64,000 nucleotides of DNA from Rhododendron vialii (taxonomy: Eukaryota; Streptophyta; Magnoliopsida; Ericales; Ericaceae). The stretch covers positions 24,732,001 through 24,796,000 of the forward strand of contig NC_080569.1 in NCBI RefSeq assembly GCF_030253575.1, in the 5' to 3' direction. The notes beneath the pieces were generated by a model. It was not told the origin of the DNA and searched no databases. It saw nothing but the letters and a program-made list of their open reading frames with translations. Position numbers and translations under genes: made by a program. This document shows positions 29,986 to 42,418 of this stretch, piece after piece. The first letter of the stretch is position 1; the number at the start of each line of letters is the position of its first letter.

Positions 29986-32180
29986 TGTGAAGAAAAAGTG
30001 AAATTATATATTATTGATTGTGTACAAATCATAATACTAACATGTCTTTTATACAGGATACATGATTTGGTGACTAAGAAACTAACCAACAAGAAAACGT
30101 GAATAACAAGGAAACATAAATATTAACCTAGCCTAAACAGGAAATATAATATTGAAACCTAGAAGATATGGTAACATAATATTCTATTTCTAATATTATG
30201 TTAACATCCCCTTCAAACTCAAGTAAATCTAACAACTTGAGTTTTAAAAAGGGAGTTTTTAAATATTCATCCTTATTCATCACTCCTCGTAAGTTTTCAT
30301 TCTTTGACTTTTTTGCACTTATGTTTTCATCCTTTCTCTTTTTTAATACCAATTGTACCCTTACAAATAAATATGCATAACAGTTGTTGCCTAAATAGGT
30401 GGCATGTAATTAGGTTTTATGTGATTATGATTTCCTAATTAAATGAGATTTGATTGATGATTTGAAAATGAAGGGGGATAATTCAAATCTTTGTTATCTT
30501 TTCCAAAACTTTTTAAAACTAACTAAAATCCACTCCATATACACACCAAATCCCCATTGAATAAACACATCATGAATGGAAAGAAAAAGATATATATCAG
30601 TACCTTCACATTGCAATTGGAATTAAATATGGCAATTGCTTTATTTATTGGGTCTGATAAACCACATCAGTGGATATGGTTCTGATCCATTGTCGTCTTC
30701 TCCTCCGCTGTCGCTGGTGATTCCTCCGCTGCAAGCCCGCCATTGGAGATTCTAACCCAAGACAAACTCATTGCCGCCTACTACCTCCCACCTCTTGAAG
30801 CTCCTCTCCACTGTTCGCCGCCTCCGCGACCTTGACTTTTCCGTCCGATCCACATGCATCCACGATGACTCCTCCATCTCCTCGTGTTCTTGCTGGTTAG
30901 CTCCGTTAGTTTTGTACCTTTTTCGTTTCATGGTGTTTTTTGTTTCAAACGTGATGTATTTTTTCATATTGTTGAGTTTTCATTAATAAAACATTGTATA
31001 TTCATATTTTTTCGTGGTGTATATTCATGAATAAAACATTTTATATTCATGGTTTTTTCATGCTATTTTTCCGGAATGTTATGGGTTTTCAAGTTTCGCC
31101 GAGAAATCATGATTTTGGTTTATTGTTTTTCATGATAAATTAACCACGAAAAATATGGTCAGTTTGAATATTGTGTATGTTCCGAAATATTTCTTAAGAT
31201 TATTTTCCAAATAATAAAAACATGGTCAATCCACCATGTTTCAAAAAATGGGCTATTTTCCTGGAATGTTATGGGTTTTCAAGTTCCACCGAGAAATCAT
31301 GATTTTGGTTTATTGTTTTCATGACATATTAAGCATGAAAAACAAGGTCAGTATGAATATTATATATGTTCTAAAATATTATTTATGATAATTTTACAAA
31401 AAATAAAAATATGGTCAATCCACCATGTTCTAAAAGGTTTCATGATAATACGTGCTATAAATGAAAAAATAAATATTGTTTTCGAATGTAAATCTATGAA
31501 ATTTGGTTATTATGAATCTTTTAAGCTTTGAAATCATATGTCATAATTATCTCCCGTAATTATTGAGATTGAATCCCACTAAATTAGGAAATGGTTGAAT
31601 TCTACTAAATTAAAAAATGGTTGAATCCCACTAATTTAGGATGTCAATTTAATAAAACATATATGAATATATTATTAAAAGGGTAAGATAGGTAATTCAG
31701 CATCTGAAAGGATGGAAACATAACTGTTCAAAATGACCGGGATGAATTCTTACGTGGGATGAGGTTTGAGGATGAATATTTAAATTCCCCTTTAAAAAGC
31801 TAAGAGAAACTAGGAATATTCAAGGAAAAAGAAACTAGGTGCAGCCACACCAAGCCAAGAGAAACCAGGAGAGCCAAAGAACAACCACGAGCAAGAGAAG
31901 CCATGATAAAAGAGATCTGAGGTGAATCCGAATGAGTGAGCCAGTTACATGTTACTACGAGTGCCCGGCGGACGGCAACGAAGTTTAGGCCGGTCGTAGA
32001 GAGCGAAAATTCCACAGGATTTATATCTTATAGTACTGATACCATGTGAAGAAAAAACAAAATAATGTATTATTGATTGTGTACAAATTATAACTCTTAA
32101 CATGTCTTTATATAAGCTACATCACTTGGTAACTAAGAAACTAACCAACAAGGAAACGTGAATAACAAAGAAACATAAAT
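29986..32180 (-). mobile_element. Copia-type LTR element remnant
   Basis: A 221-bp LTR (29986-30206, TG...CA) is followed by a polypurine tract on the minus strand (30207-30218). A second LTR copy begins at 32045, directly after a minus-strand TGGTATCAG (32036-32044), which matches the initiator-Met tRNA primer site of copia elements. The second LTR is cut short at about 32180. So the element lies on the minus strand with its 5' LTR truncated. The interior (about 1.8 kb) shows no gag-pol frame, so it was non-autonomous or is gutted. Confidence 0.8.
31061..31435. repeat. Two tandem units of about 190 bp inside the copia remnant
   Basis: The unit 'ggaatgttatgggttttcaa' through 'atggtcaatccaccatgtt' occurs twice in direct order, at about 31061-31250 and 31251-31435, roughly 85 per cent alike by eye. 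It has no coding signature. Confidence 0.75.
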
Positions 32181-32330
32181 ACTCCCTCCGTCCCAAAATA
32201 TTGGTCATCTTTGGAAGTGTGTGTCATTTTTCAATTAATTATATCTCATAATTTATAATCTTATAGGTGATTTTAAAAACTTTATATAATAGAGCTCTCA
32301 TGTGTGTGTATGAGACCCTTGTGTTTTATG
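32178..32330. mobile_element. Stowaway-like MITE end
   Basis: The text 'tactccctccgtcccaaaat' at 32179-32198 is the classic Stowaway (Tc1/mariner-type) terminal sequence, starting after TA. I found no matching inverted end downstream, so this is a one-ended fragment, and it marks where the copia LTR is broken. Confidence 0.5.
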
Positions 32331-32570
32331 AGAGGGTGTGCATTTGGGTGTGTAATGTTGGGTGTGGTTGTTACATCTTTCTTTTTAGACAAAAAAATCC
32401 ACACTAGCACACACTAGTCCTTGTTTTGTTGTTTCCATAATCTGTGCTCCCAATATTGACGTCTCTTCAAAAAAATCTGTGGTCCCAATTACCGACGGCG
32501 CCCTCTACTATAATCTCAATGCAAAATGAGCCCTGAAGTAATTAATCATTCATTTGCCAAGGTTGGAACC

Positions 32571-33667
32571 TTGGGGTGAGCATGGTTCGGATTGATTCGG
32601 TTTTATAGTAAATAAAGAATCAAACCAATACCTACGGATTATGAATTTGAAGAACCAAACCAACTCACAAATAACATAGAACCAAACCAACTCAAACCAT
32701 TAAATACGGTTTGGTTTCGGTTTTAAGCCATGGCTTGCTTTGAACTAAGAGCATCTCCAACCCTTGACTTCAAATTGGAGATGTCAATTTTTTTTGAAGG
32801 CTTAAGTGGCGTTTTGACATCTCCAATTTGACATCAAAATCTTCTCTCCAACCCTTATGCCAAATTCTATTTATTTGACATCAAACTATCTCTCTCCAAT
32901 TAACCCCTAGGTCAAATTATATTATCTTTACATTTTGAAAATTGGAAATTTGGCATGCCACTATGTTGCTGTCAAAATTGACATGCTTGGAGCTACCTTC
33001 AATTCCACGTGGAATTGGCATATGGAAAGACAACATGATTGGAAGGCTTGAAACTATCAAAAGGATCCGTTGCATTGTCCACGTCACGTTTGACATCCCC
33101 CGTTGGAGATGCTCTAAGCTATCATCTTCAAAAAATATTTGAAGTATTTAAAATTACGAAGCTAAATTAAAAAAAACTATATTAAAACCAATTCCATTCA
33201 AATTACCAAAACATACTAACATCAACCAACTAATAAAGAGTAGAATACTATCAATTGCCCCAAGACTTAAACTAAGTAAATGAAATACTAGCAATTCACT
33301 AAAATGAACCAATTAAGAATACCAACTACTAAACATTTTAAGATAGTTTAACCAAATAAAAGGCCAAAGAAAATTCCTAAAACTATTGAATTGAAATAAG
33401 GCAGCATAAGGCAACAATAGCATGCATGGTAGGAATCAACTTGCCCATATTTATTTCATGAATCATAAGTACTAAATTATACATATGTATTATACGGTTT
33501 GGATCAGTTTAGAACTATAACCATGAACGTGAATCCACAAACCAAATCATATAACGCGGTTTCTAATTTTTAAACATGACCAAACCATACTACCAAAAAA
33601 CTGAACCAATCCTTTCGGTTTGGATTAGACTGGATTCGCAATTTAACGGATTTTTTGCTCACCCCTA
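32571..33667. mobile_element. Non-autonomous hAT, 8-bp target duplication
   Basis: The 1097-bp unit is flanked by TTGGAACC on both sides (32563-32570 and 33668-33675). Its ends are TTGGGGTGAGCA and the inverted TGCTCACCCCTA. The paralogous sequence near 25988-26005 ('ccaaggtcagaacccatgac') is the empty site. The interior is AT-rich with many 'ccaaaccaa'/'ggtttggtt' steps and no transposase. It hosts a nested MITE. Confidence 0.9.
32749..33114. mobile_element. MITE nested in the hAT (TAA target duplication)
   Basis: The 366-bp unit begins GAGCATCTCCAACCC and ends CCGTTGGAGATGCTC, with TAA on both sides (32746-32748 and 33115-33117). It belongs to the same broad 'gagcatc' group as those at 43290, 21212 and 49106. 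Confidence 0.85.
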
Positions 33668-34092
33668 TTGGAACCCATGACTTTTGATAATTAAGGGGTA
33701 GGTTCATGAAACCATGGTCCTAAACAACGCAGTTTCGAAAAGATTGTGTAAACTGACTTCTGTGCACAGACCCGACTACATGCGAGTTCAGAATCGTTTA
33801 TTACACGCGAGTCTTACAAAATACTTAAGAGGATCATGTACATTGGGTAATTTTAGATGCATTTATTTGAATCTGAACACGAAAGTCTGTATATGCAGCA
33901 TTGTTCCTCTAGTTAAGCTACAAAGACTGATTCTGCTCTCCATGATTCTGCCCAATCACATAATACTAATCTTAGTTGCGGTTGCCACTTGCAAATGCTG
34001 CCAACTAGGTCAATGAATTCTTCATGACAAGGAAGGACTAAAATTATTATTTTACTGTCATCCCATTCAAGGCACGCAACTGAGTAAATAAA

Positions 34093-34414
34093 GGGCACTG
34101 CTATTCGCAGCCCTCTATTTACTCCCATAGCCCGTTAAAAATTTTCAATTATACTCGACAGTTAGTTACTGAAATTGAGATATATTTTCAGCATTCAATT
34201 ACCGAAATATAATATTTTTTCCAACAGATGTTTACCGAAAATGCATGTTTGGCAGTTGTTTACCGAAAGTTGAACATATTTTCACATGTAGTTCCGAAAT
34301 ATAATCTTGTTTTCAACAGCAATTTACCGAAATGTTATTTATGATTTTCAACAACCATTTACCGAAATGTAGTGGGCTACGAGAGAAAATAAAGGGCTGC
34401 GAATAGCAGCGCCC
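34093..34414. mobile_element. MULE-type MITE with internal TTTACCGAAA repeats
   Basis: The 322-bp unit has ends GGGCACTGCTATTCGCAGCCC and the inverted GGGCTGCGAATAGCAGCGCCC, flanked by the 9-mer GTAAATAAA (34084-34092 and 34415-34423). A 9-bp duplication fits Mutator-like elements. The paralogue near 26395 lacks it. The interior contains five or six decayed copies of a unit of roughly 50 bp carrying 'tttaccgaaa'. Confidence 0.85.
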
Positions 34415-34423
34415 GTAAATAAA

Positions 34424-35431
34424 ACATCAGGCCATATGGACAGAAGAATAAGTCAATCACGCCAAATTGAATCCAAAAGCAGTTCTGGATTTTGTGGGTG
34501 TTTACGAAATTTTTTTTTACAGATTTTGGAATTATAATTTTTTCAAAATTTGGTTGGAGTGTTTATCAAAAATTCTAGACAACAGATTCTTGAATTCAAC
34601 AGATTTTGAAAAACTGGAGAAGGAATGAAACTCTGAAAATCCCAAAGTTTGGTTTGGGTAGCTTATGGTGCTTTTTGGATAAGATTTTAGGTTTTAAGTT
34701 TTATAGAAGATGATTTTTTCAGCCTTTTGAAGTAAACACTACCAACTTTTTATTGTAGCTTAATTATAATTTTACAGATATGGAAAACATGTTTTTGTTT
34801 TTGCCATTCATTAATCATAATCTTCTCTATTGTAGGGGACATGAGGAGGGAGATGAGTGCTTACGGGAATCAAACTCTACCCATGTGCATGAGAGTATAT
34901 AAGAGGCACCACCTGCATTCCACTCCACCTGCAGGCTTCGAGATCTAATGACCCTAAATTAGTGGAGGAAAAAATTAAACATGTAAATAGGAACGAGTGA
35001 ATGAAAATAATGATTGAGCACCAGGATTAGCAAATGTCCAAAGGATCATCAACCTTTGTCACTAGACTTCTACCTTTATTATAGTGGAATCTCTACGTAA
35101 ATTTTTGATGTATCAATTTATTCTTGAATTAAATTTTGGTAATAGTAACCCCAACCCCATGGCATGTGGACAATGCATAATTCCGTGATTATTAATGGTG
35201 AGTTAGGGCACCACGTGTTCTTGTCCAAATATGAACCCAATTTTTTTTTCGGTTGCCAATCTACTACCATTTCAACCGTTGGATCCAAGGACAGACCAAA
35301 GGAAGGACGAACCCGGACAAATGCCCCACTCACATTTCGGTTTTCCGTTAGAATTATAGTAACTTTTTTCTTATAAAATTTTGAACTTATATTGGTTTGT
35401 CCAATTTGGACTATTCAACACTCGCCCAACC
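34424..35431. other. Intergenic, no supported gene
   Basis: The first part (to about 34680) is the tail of the duplicated flank also seen at 26400-26575 and 61790-62090. The remainder shows no gene, clear repeat or regulatory site that I can support. Confidence 0.4.
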
Positions 35432-35505
35432 AAAATTTTTTGACAAAAAATAATAGTTTTAGCAATACTTTCATGTTTATGTTATTACTTTTATAAAATG
35501 GATAG

Positions 35506-35861
35506 AAACAGTCCTGATCAAGTTCACACCTCTTCCCGTCTGCACCGTCCGCACCTCCCCTTTCCTGATCGAATTTCGATGATCCAAGCGGCTCAATGTG
35601 TTCAGAACGTAATTTTAAGGGTAAAATCGGCAAAAAAAAACACTGGGAAGGGCTTGATTTGAGCAATTTTTTATTGAACCGTTCAATAAAAAACTGCTCA
35701 GATGAAGCCCTTCTAGATCATTTTTTTTTTGCCGATTTCTCGCGAGTACCTTTAAAATCACATTCTGATCACATTGAGCGGCTTGGATCATCGAAATTCG
35801 ATCGGAAAAGAGGAGTTGCGGACAGTGCGGACGGAAAGAGGTGTGGATTTGAACTGGACTG
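35506..35861. mobile_element. Foldback MITE, block A only
   Basis: The 356-bp hairpin element has ends 'cagtcctgatcaagttcaca' and an inverted partner ending 'ggactg'. It is flanked by TGGATAG (35499-35505 and 35862-35868). Block B at about 50307-50313 reads through without it. Related copies lie at 57537-57884 and, cut short, at 57892-57955. Confidence 0.8.
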
Positions 35862-36732
35862 TGGATAGGGATGCACAAGTTCATATGTAGTGATAATTAT
35901 AGAGGACTGTATTTAGGGAGGTGAATAGGTTTATGGAAAAGTATATGATAATCTTTTTGCAGCTCTTTTACAATTTGTATTGGCAATACTAATATCGCCT
36001 CTCATGTTGTAATTTTTCTTACATATTTGCCCACCCAATCTTAAAATCATTCGTTCATCCATAGTTGGATAAAAATTCTGTTTGATAACATCCAGTAGGT
36101 AGGTGATGTGAGAAAAGGTCAAATGTTGAGCTGATGCCGAAGTCATTTTTGACCAATAGTTTAGCAAATACAATTCAGACGCCGAAGCCAACATTGAAAA
36201 CTAGTTTTCCCAACTCAAAGACAAGTCGTGAGCATTCTACACAAGTATCAGAGCCGAAGTTTCCAAATGAGATGGATATCTTCTCTTCAGAATAGCTACA
36301 TTTTTAGCATGCAGAAAGTGCATTTCTTTCTAGCCAGTCAGAGATGTAAATTCTCTAAATGACGCAGCGGAAAATACACAAAGCCTATATATCATTCTAG
36401 GAGACGAAATAATTACTCGAATCCACGAGTAGTCCTTGAAATTCAAGAGAAAAAGATATAGAAACTCTTGAATTAATATTGATTGAAAATTTTGATTTGC
36501 CGACTTACAATCTTATTTATACTTGCTAATGGACAAGGATAGATCCAACCTTTGATCTTCCAAGTTCCAACAAAGACATTCAGACTCCCAAGACTCAATA
36601 CAAACAACTTAACTAAATGACCCTTCAATACTCAATACAAAGTACATTGAGCTACTTATTCTGACTTCTTTGACCTGTGACTCTCCAACTGCTCCATGAA
36701 TGCTTCAGCCACTTGTCCTACATCACTAAATC

Positions 36733-37444
36733 TAGGGGTGGCAAACGGGCGGGTTTGGGTCAAATTGGGTAAGTTGTTAGTGGGTTGGATCTTTAATGGG
36801 TCATTGACCCATTTAGACCCGTTAACTATGAGTCAATTACCCATACCCAACCCGACCCATTTATTTTAAAGCAAACCCGACCCGCCCATTAACCCAATTA
36901 TATATAAACTAAAAATTATGATCGAAAAATTAGAAAAGTAAAAAAAAATTATGATCGAAACTCATAAATTTTTTCAAAAAGACGAGAATAAGTAATTTTT
37001 TTTGTCTTATTGATTTTTTTTTGTCTTTATTCAAAAAGTTATAAGTTTCGATCAAATTTTTTTACTTTTCTGATTCCTCTCATCAAAACAAATTAATAAG
37101 TCACAAAAATATGACACAAAACAAAAAAAATGCAAAAAAAAATTAAATAAGGACAAAAAAATAAGTCAATTTTTTAATCCAAACCCTTTGCGGGACTACC
37201 ATGAGAGAAATTTATTCACGGCGGAGCACAATTTCACGGGTCCATTCGCGCAATTAATGGATGAGATGTGTTTTCAATTTTGACTGGTCAAAATAATTGT
37301 TACCGGTCACAATTGATTTTTAATTCGGACCATTCAAAATATTTTTGGACCCGTGTGATGTAGCACAAAACAATTGAATAAAAGAGGGAGAAGGTCATGC
37401 TCCTGTGGGGGGAAAGAGAGAGAGACGGAGGATGAGCGGGGGGG

Positions 37445-37480
<36 letters not shown>

Positions 37481-37776
37481 GGGGGGGGGGCGGCAGGGGG
37501 GAGAGAGAGAGAGCGGGGGGGAGGGAGGGGCAGGGGGAGGGAGAGAAAGAGATGGAATTTGGGACCAATTAAGAGATGGAATTTGGTGGGTTACTTTCAT
37601 TGCCCATTGGGTCATTTAAGTTGACCCAATTAATGCCCAATTATGACCCAATTAATAATGGGTTAGTTGGGTTTGAACCCATTCTTACCCAACTAATAAA
37701 TGGGTTGGGTTGGGTCTATTTTCTAGTTGATGGGTCTGGGTTTGTTAATGGGTCTGGGTTCAATTTGCCACCCCTA
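36733..37776. mobile_element. Non-autonomous hAT, block A only
   Basis: The 1044-bp unit has TAGGGGTGGCAAA ends in inverted orientation and is flanked by ACTAAATC (36725-36732 and 37777-37784). Block B at 51186-51200 has the uninterrupted site. TAGGG-type ends and an 8-bp duplication fit hAT. The interior is rich in 'gggttgggt'/'acccaaccc' steps and includes GA and G runs at about 37448-37500; no transposase frame was found. Confidence 0.9.
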
Positions 37777-37845
37777 ACTAAATCTAATAAGCACCCACAA
37801 AATGGTAGAAACACTTTTTCTGTAACTTCAAGGAACGCCACTACC

Positions 37846-38200
37846 CACACAGATTTTTTGCGTAGATTACGGTGTGGGGCCCGCTAGGGGTCCCACAAAA
37901 TGATCCGAACCGTTCGTTAAATGCAAAATATTTTTTCCAAGACTATCACGAAAAATCAGCTCAATCCAATACTTATAGGTTCTCGATCTAATCATCTAAC
38001 GTTTCATTATCCTAAACTCTGAATGAAAAGTTAGATTATTGAATCGAGTACTTATAGATATCTGAATGAGCTGATGTTTTACGAGGACCCTAGAAAAAAT
38101 ATTTTACATTTAATGAACAGCTCGGGATCATTTGTGTAGGTCCCATAGTGGGCCCCACACCGTGATCTGTGCACAAAATCTCTGTGAGTAGACTTTCTGA
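37846..38200. mobile_element. MITE with ends of about 85 bp (block A)
   Basis: Inverted arms around 'gtgtggggcccgctagggg' (left) and 'cccatagtgggccccacac' (right) continue through 'tgatccgaaccgttcgttaa' and its inverse. The same element sits at the same place in block B (about 51243-51505), so it predates the block duplication. Confidence 0.7.
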
Positions 38201-38276
38201 ACTTCAAAACTTCAGTTTTAGTCCCCATATAAACGAACAGGAGAAAGAAGAAGATACCATCACAAGGAAACTCATG

Positions 38277-41200
38277 TCATCGGCCTTCAACAATAGTAAC
38301 AGTTAAACCATTCGTACAAGGTTGCGAAGAATGTCTCTCAGACAACACTGGCCTTTGAGTAAACGCAGGCTGCTTTGGCTTGGGAAGATTTGCGATTTCA
38401 CTACTTAGCATAGAAAGAACTGTGGACATGTTAGGCCTCTCTATTGCAAATTCTTGTACACAAAGTAGACCAATATGTGTGCATCTCAAAATCTCCATTT
38501 GGAAGTCTTGACAAGTTATCCTCGGGTCTAGGAGAAGCTCGCTATTGCCTTCATTCCACAATCTCCATGCCTGAATTATGACAAGTAATACAAAATATAG
38601 GAAGATTATCTTTCATTGATGATTTGTGAAGAAAAGCTGGGAATTAGAGAAATAGGTCAGTCGAATGACTTGAGTGAACTTACATATGCCAAAAGGCTCA
38701 AAGATTGCTCATCATCATAAAAACTTGTGTTCCGCCTTCCGGTTACAATCTCTAATAACAACACCCCAAAGCTGAATACATCGGATTTCTCTGAAAACAT
38801 CCCCTGCATTGCATATTCAGGAGCCATATAACCACTGCATCATGGCAAAATAGATTTGATTACATTTTATCGTCACACAATAAACAAAAGGTTAACATAG
38901 AAAGATTATTTTTTGTTTTTGGTTTTAAGAAGGTCGCATCTACTTACTATGTTCCAACAACCCTTCTCGTATTGGCTTGATCTTCATTGCCTCCAAAAAT
39001 CCTTGCCATACCAAAATCCGAAATTTTTGGGTTTAGCTGTTCATCTAGCAGAATGTTACTTGCCTTCAAATCTCGATGAATGATCCTTAATCTAGAATCC
39101 CTATGAAGGTAGAGGAGCCCCCTACTTAATCCCTCAATGATATTGAGCCGTTTACCCCAATCTAGGAGCTCTTTTTTGTTTCTATCTGAAAGAAGATCGA
39201 TCCGAAACAAGAATGATTGAGGGAAACATTCAAAGGAAATTAAAATTATGATATTGAGGCGAGATATAAAAATTGCAAAGTGCTTTGTGTATAGTGTATC
39301 ACTAATATAATGAGTTAACTGCCAAAGCAGAGGTGAGAGTAAATAATTAAGAGTTTTCGTACAAACTAACCAAAGAGAAATGCATCCAAGCTTTTATTTG
39401 GCATGTATTCGTAGATCAACATCTTTTCATCTCCTTCTACACAGCAGCCAAGGAGTCTAACAAGATTGCGGTGTTGGAGTTTAGAAATCACAACCACCTC
39501 ATTCATAAACTCCTCTAGCCCTTGTTTAGAGGATCTTGAAAGCCTCTTGACAGCTATTTCTTGTCCATCGTGTAATTTCCCCTGAAACAGACACCAGATA
39601 TGATGTTTCTTTTCTACATCACAACACCAATCTTCAGTACCTTACATTTTTTCAAACATGAAAAAAACAAACTATTACCTTGTACACCAGACCAAAACCA
39701 CCCTGTCCGAGCTTATTGTTCTCATCAAAATTTCCCGTTGCAATTGCCAGCTTCTCAAATTTGAACAGGGGTAGTTCTTCAAGTTTAACTTGGTTCATAT
39801 TATCTTCAAACGAGGTTTCAGTTGAGTATTCTGGAGACAGTGACTGCTTCTCAAGTTTAAACAACCTTTTTTTCGTCATTCCTGGTTAAAGAGGTAGTTG
39901 ACGGTTATCTACTACACAGCAATAGCGAATGCTTTCTCAAGTTCTCAGTTCTCACAACAGTAACTGTCGGTACCTTTTTGTTTGGCCATCCACTTCCATG
40001 CAAAGTATGCGCATATTGCCATGATTATTGATCCAGTGATCACTGAAACTGCAGTGAGAAATTTCATGTTCCTCTTTTTATCTGTGAAATGTAACAAACA
40101 TAACAAGGGTATGGTCAAAATTAACAAACGCAGATAAACCAATCCCAAGTATTCTGAGAATCAACCAAAAGTTCCATATGGCTAGCATGTTGACAATAAG
40201 AAAGGAAATATAAATGACTTCAAATTCTTCAGAAATACAAGTAAAAAGACATTTAAATGCTCAAACCAAAGAACGTAAGTGGAAGCACATAGAAGTTCTG
40301 GGATTATGGGTTAGAAAATACAAAATATTACCGATCTCTGAATATGCCACGCGAATGTAAAGATCTGCCCCATCACTTGAAAATTTCTGAATGTCAACTA
40401 ATTTTCCACTCCATGACATGCAGCCGATGCCCTGATAATATGCATAAGCTGCACACGAACAATTCATTAAGCATTGTTTTTCACACTCATTCTCTGGAAC
40501 AGAAACCCAATCTGCCAACTCTGGCACTTTCATTGTTGTCAGCTTCAAAAAGCCATCTTTCAGGTCTAGGTTGCTACTGCCATTTCTCTCACACTGCAAA
40601 GGTGTCTTCCTCGCACACCCACCAGTAAAATTCTCCCTATTCCATTCCTCTATATTATTTGGCTCAAACCCCCTCAAACATGAACAAATCGGTGAATCCT
40701 TTGAATTGCAGCTTCCAAATGGCCCACACTTGCCATAAACATCACAGTCTGTCTCCAGAGCAGACCATGAAACCTCCCATTCCCGCTTCCATTCAATCAT
40801 TTCCTTCTCCATAAGGTTTCCATCATGATTCAGGAGATAGTATTCCATTAAAGACTCATTTCCAGTAGTGAAACTGACATACGCAGTTCCCTTGTTATCA
40901 TCAGGAATGACGGTAAAACCATTAAGATACATGGAGTTCATGTGTGGTACGCCAATAAAGATTTGACCGTTCCAAGGACCACTCCGCCAATAGGGATGAC
41001 TACCATTCCATACATAGATTTCGGGAATCGTTAAACAATTAAGACCAGCGGAAAAGGTTCCGACAGATGGATCAGAAGAGCTTTTCCATGATTTCAACAG
41101 TGTCGTCACATCACTGCCAAGTTTCATCCTCTGTAAAAACGAGTCTGAAGGATATTGAAAACTCTCCCAAATTGTTGTTCCATCAGAGTCATCTCGAATG

Positions 41201-41613
41201 ACAAGGTTACCAGAGTCTAACAGCTGGGCACTAGAATTCACCATAGGATTTGAAACATTAGATGACCAAATAATCTGTTTCTGTCCGCTTAAAATCAATA
41301 AGTTTCCATCGTCAGATATAATCATAGTCCCGGAAGAATCAGTGAGAGGTCTGTCTCTATTAGCTACCCATACCACGGTTCTCAATGGGATGTTGCTATA
41401 CCATATGCCAACATATCTATTGGTGGTGTTAATAGGGCTGAAGAATCCCAGTTGAAAACCATTGTTGCTGGATAGTATACTTTCAGAATCGGTGATGGGT
41501 TGTGTGGATGTAATTGTGTCCACAGCAATGCCAAACTTCAGAAGAAAACAAGAAAAGAAGAGAATAAGGACCTCAAGAAATGGGATTGCACGGTTGAAGA
41601 TGATGAGTCCCAT
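38277..41613 (-). CDS. G-type lectin S-receptor-like Ser/Thr kinase, copy A, 828 aa
   Basis: These are plasma-membrane receptor kinases. Exons: 40332-41613, 39974-40081, 39679-39881, 39371-39581, 38948-39185, 38684-38834, 38277-38570 (TGA). All junctions are GT-AG and the joined frame (2487 nt) is open. I chose ATG 41613 (MGLIIFNR) because a hydrophobic signal peptide follows at once; an in-frame ATG at 41664 would add 17 residues. Order of parts: signal peptide, B-lectin domain (about 40-170), S-locus glycoprotein region, Cys-rich EGF-like part, PAN-type part ([10 protein letters not shown]), transmembrane segment (about 434-455, encoded by exon 2), kinase with [11 protein letters not shown] (521-531), Lys543, HRD (638-640), DFG (658-660) and APE, then a short tail. 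Ligand unknown. Apparently functional; copies B and C are its close paralogues. Confidence 0.92.
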
Positions 41614-42359
41614 ACCTTGTTCACTGCTCCGTCGTGGTGGATTAGAAATTACGATCTGATGCAACTGCTATGGCTATTTCGTACCCTTTTTCTTTTTGTA
41701 TTTGTATGATTTTGGTACTATAGCCACTGCTGTAGCATTATGAACTGGAAAGTCATGCAAGGTCTGGACAAATCCACCCCGGAATAGGATGAAGAATTTT
41801 ATGGCACATATCCTCAACGGGGTGATAGAGGCAGGGTACAATACACAATCTATCTTTCCGGCCAGTTCTCTTTTCAAGCGGATCAGGTGCTCAGGAAAAG
41901 TGCCCCAATATCTTTTGTTTGGCTGTATAAACAATTCGATCACTAATTGATTGTGTTACTTGGCAGGACAGATACTTTGAGAAGCTAGTTTGAGGAAGCC
42001 ACCAGTCCATTAGTTGGTTTTCTAGGTGTGGGCCTGTTTGCGTAAACATTCAACTGCAGAATGGTCAAAGAATGCATCCTATTTGAATGTCGTTGGATTT
42101 TCAATTCAGAAATTTTCCTTGGTACGGAGTACTATCTAACAATAACTTTTGAAAATTCAAACTCCTTATAGAAACAAATAGATACATGAATAGATTAATC
42201 GAAAAACACTAAAATTGCGGAGGGCAAAATGTTTAGGAAACTTCCGTGGAATGAAGGCAAATTAAGAAAAGTAGCCAGAAAGCAAGGAGGAAGGAACCTA
42301 CCCAAACAAACAAATAGTAGCAAACCACTATTCAACAATAGCAGCAAGCTCTTATCATT

Positions 42360-42418
<59 letters not shown>

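Noticed and set aside
37374-37619. Gly/Arg/Glu-rich open frame
   Set aside because: It is the translation of GA and G runs inside a non-autonomous hAT.
38277-41613. Naming copy A as a self-incompatibility SRK gene
   Set aside because: Domain order is shared by the whole G-type lectin receptor kinase family; nothing here ties it to the S locus.
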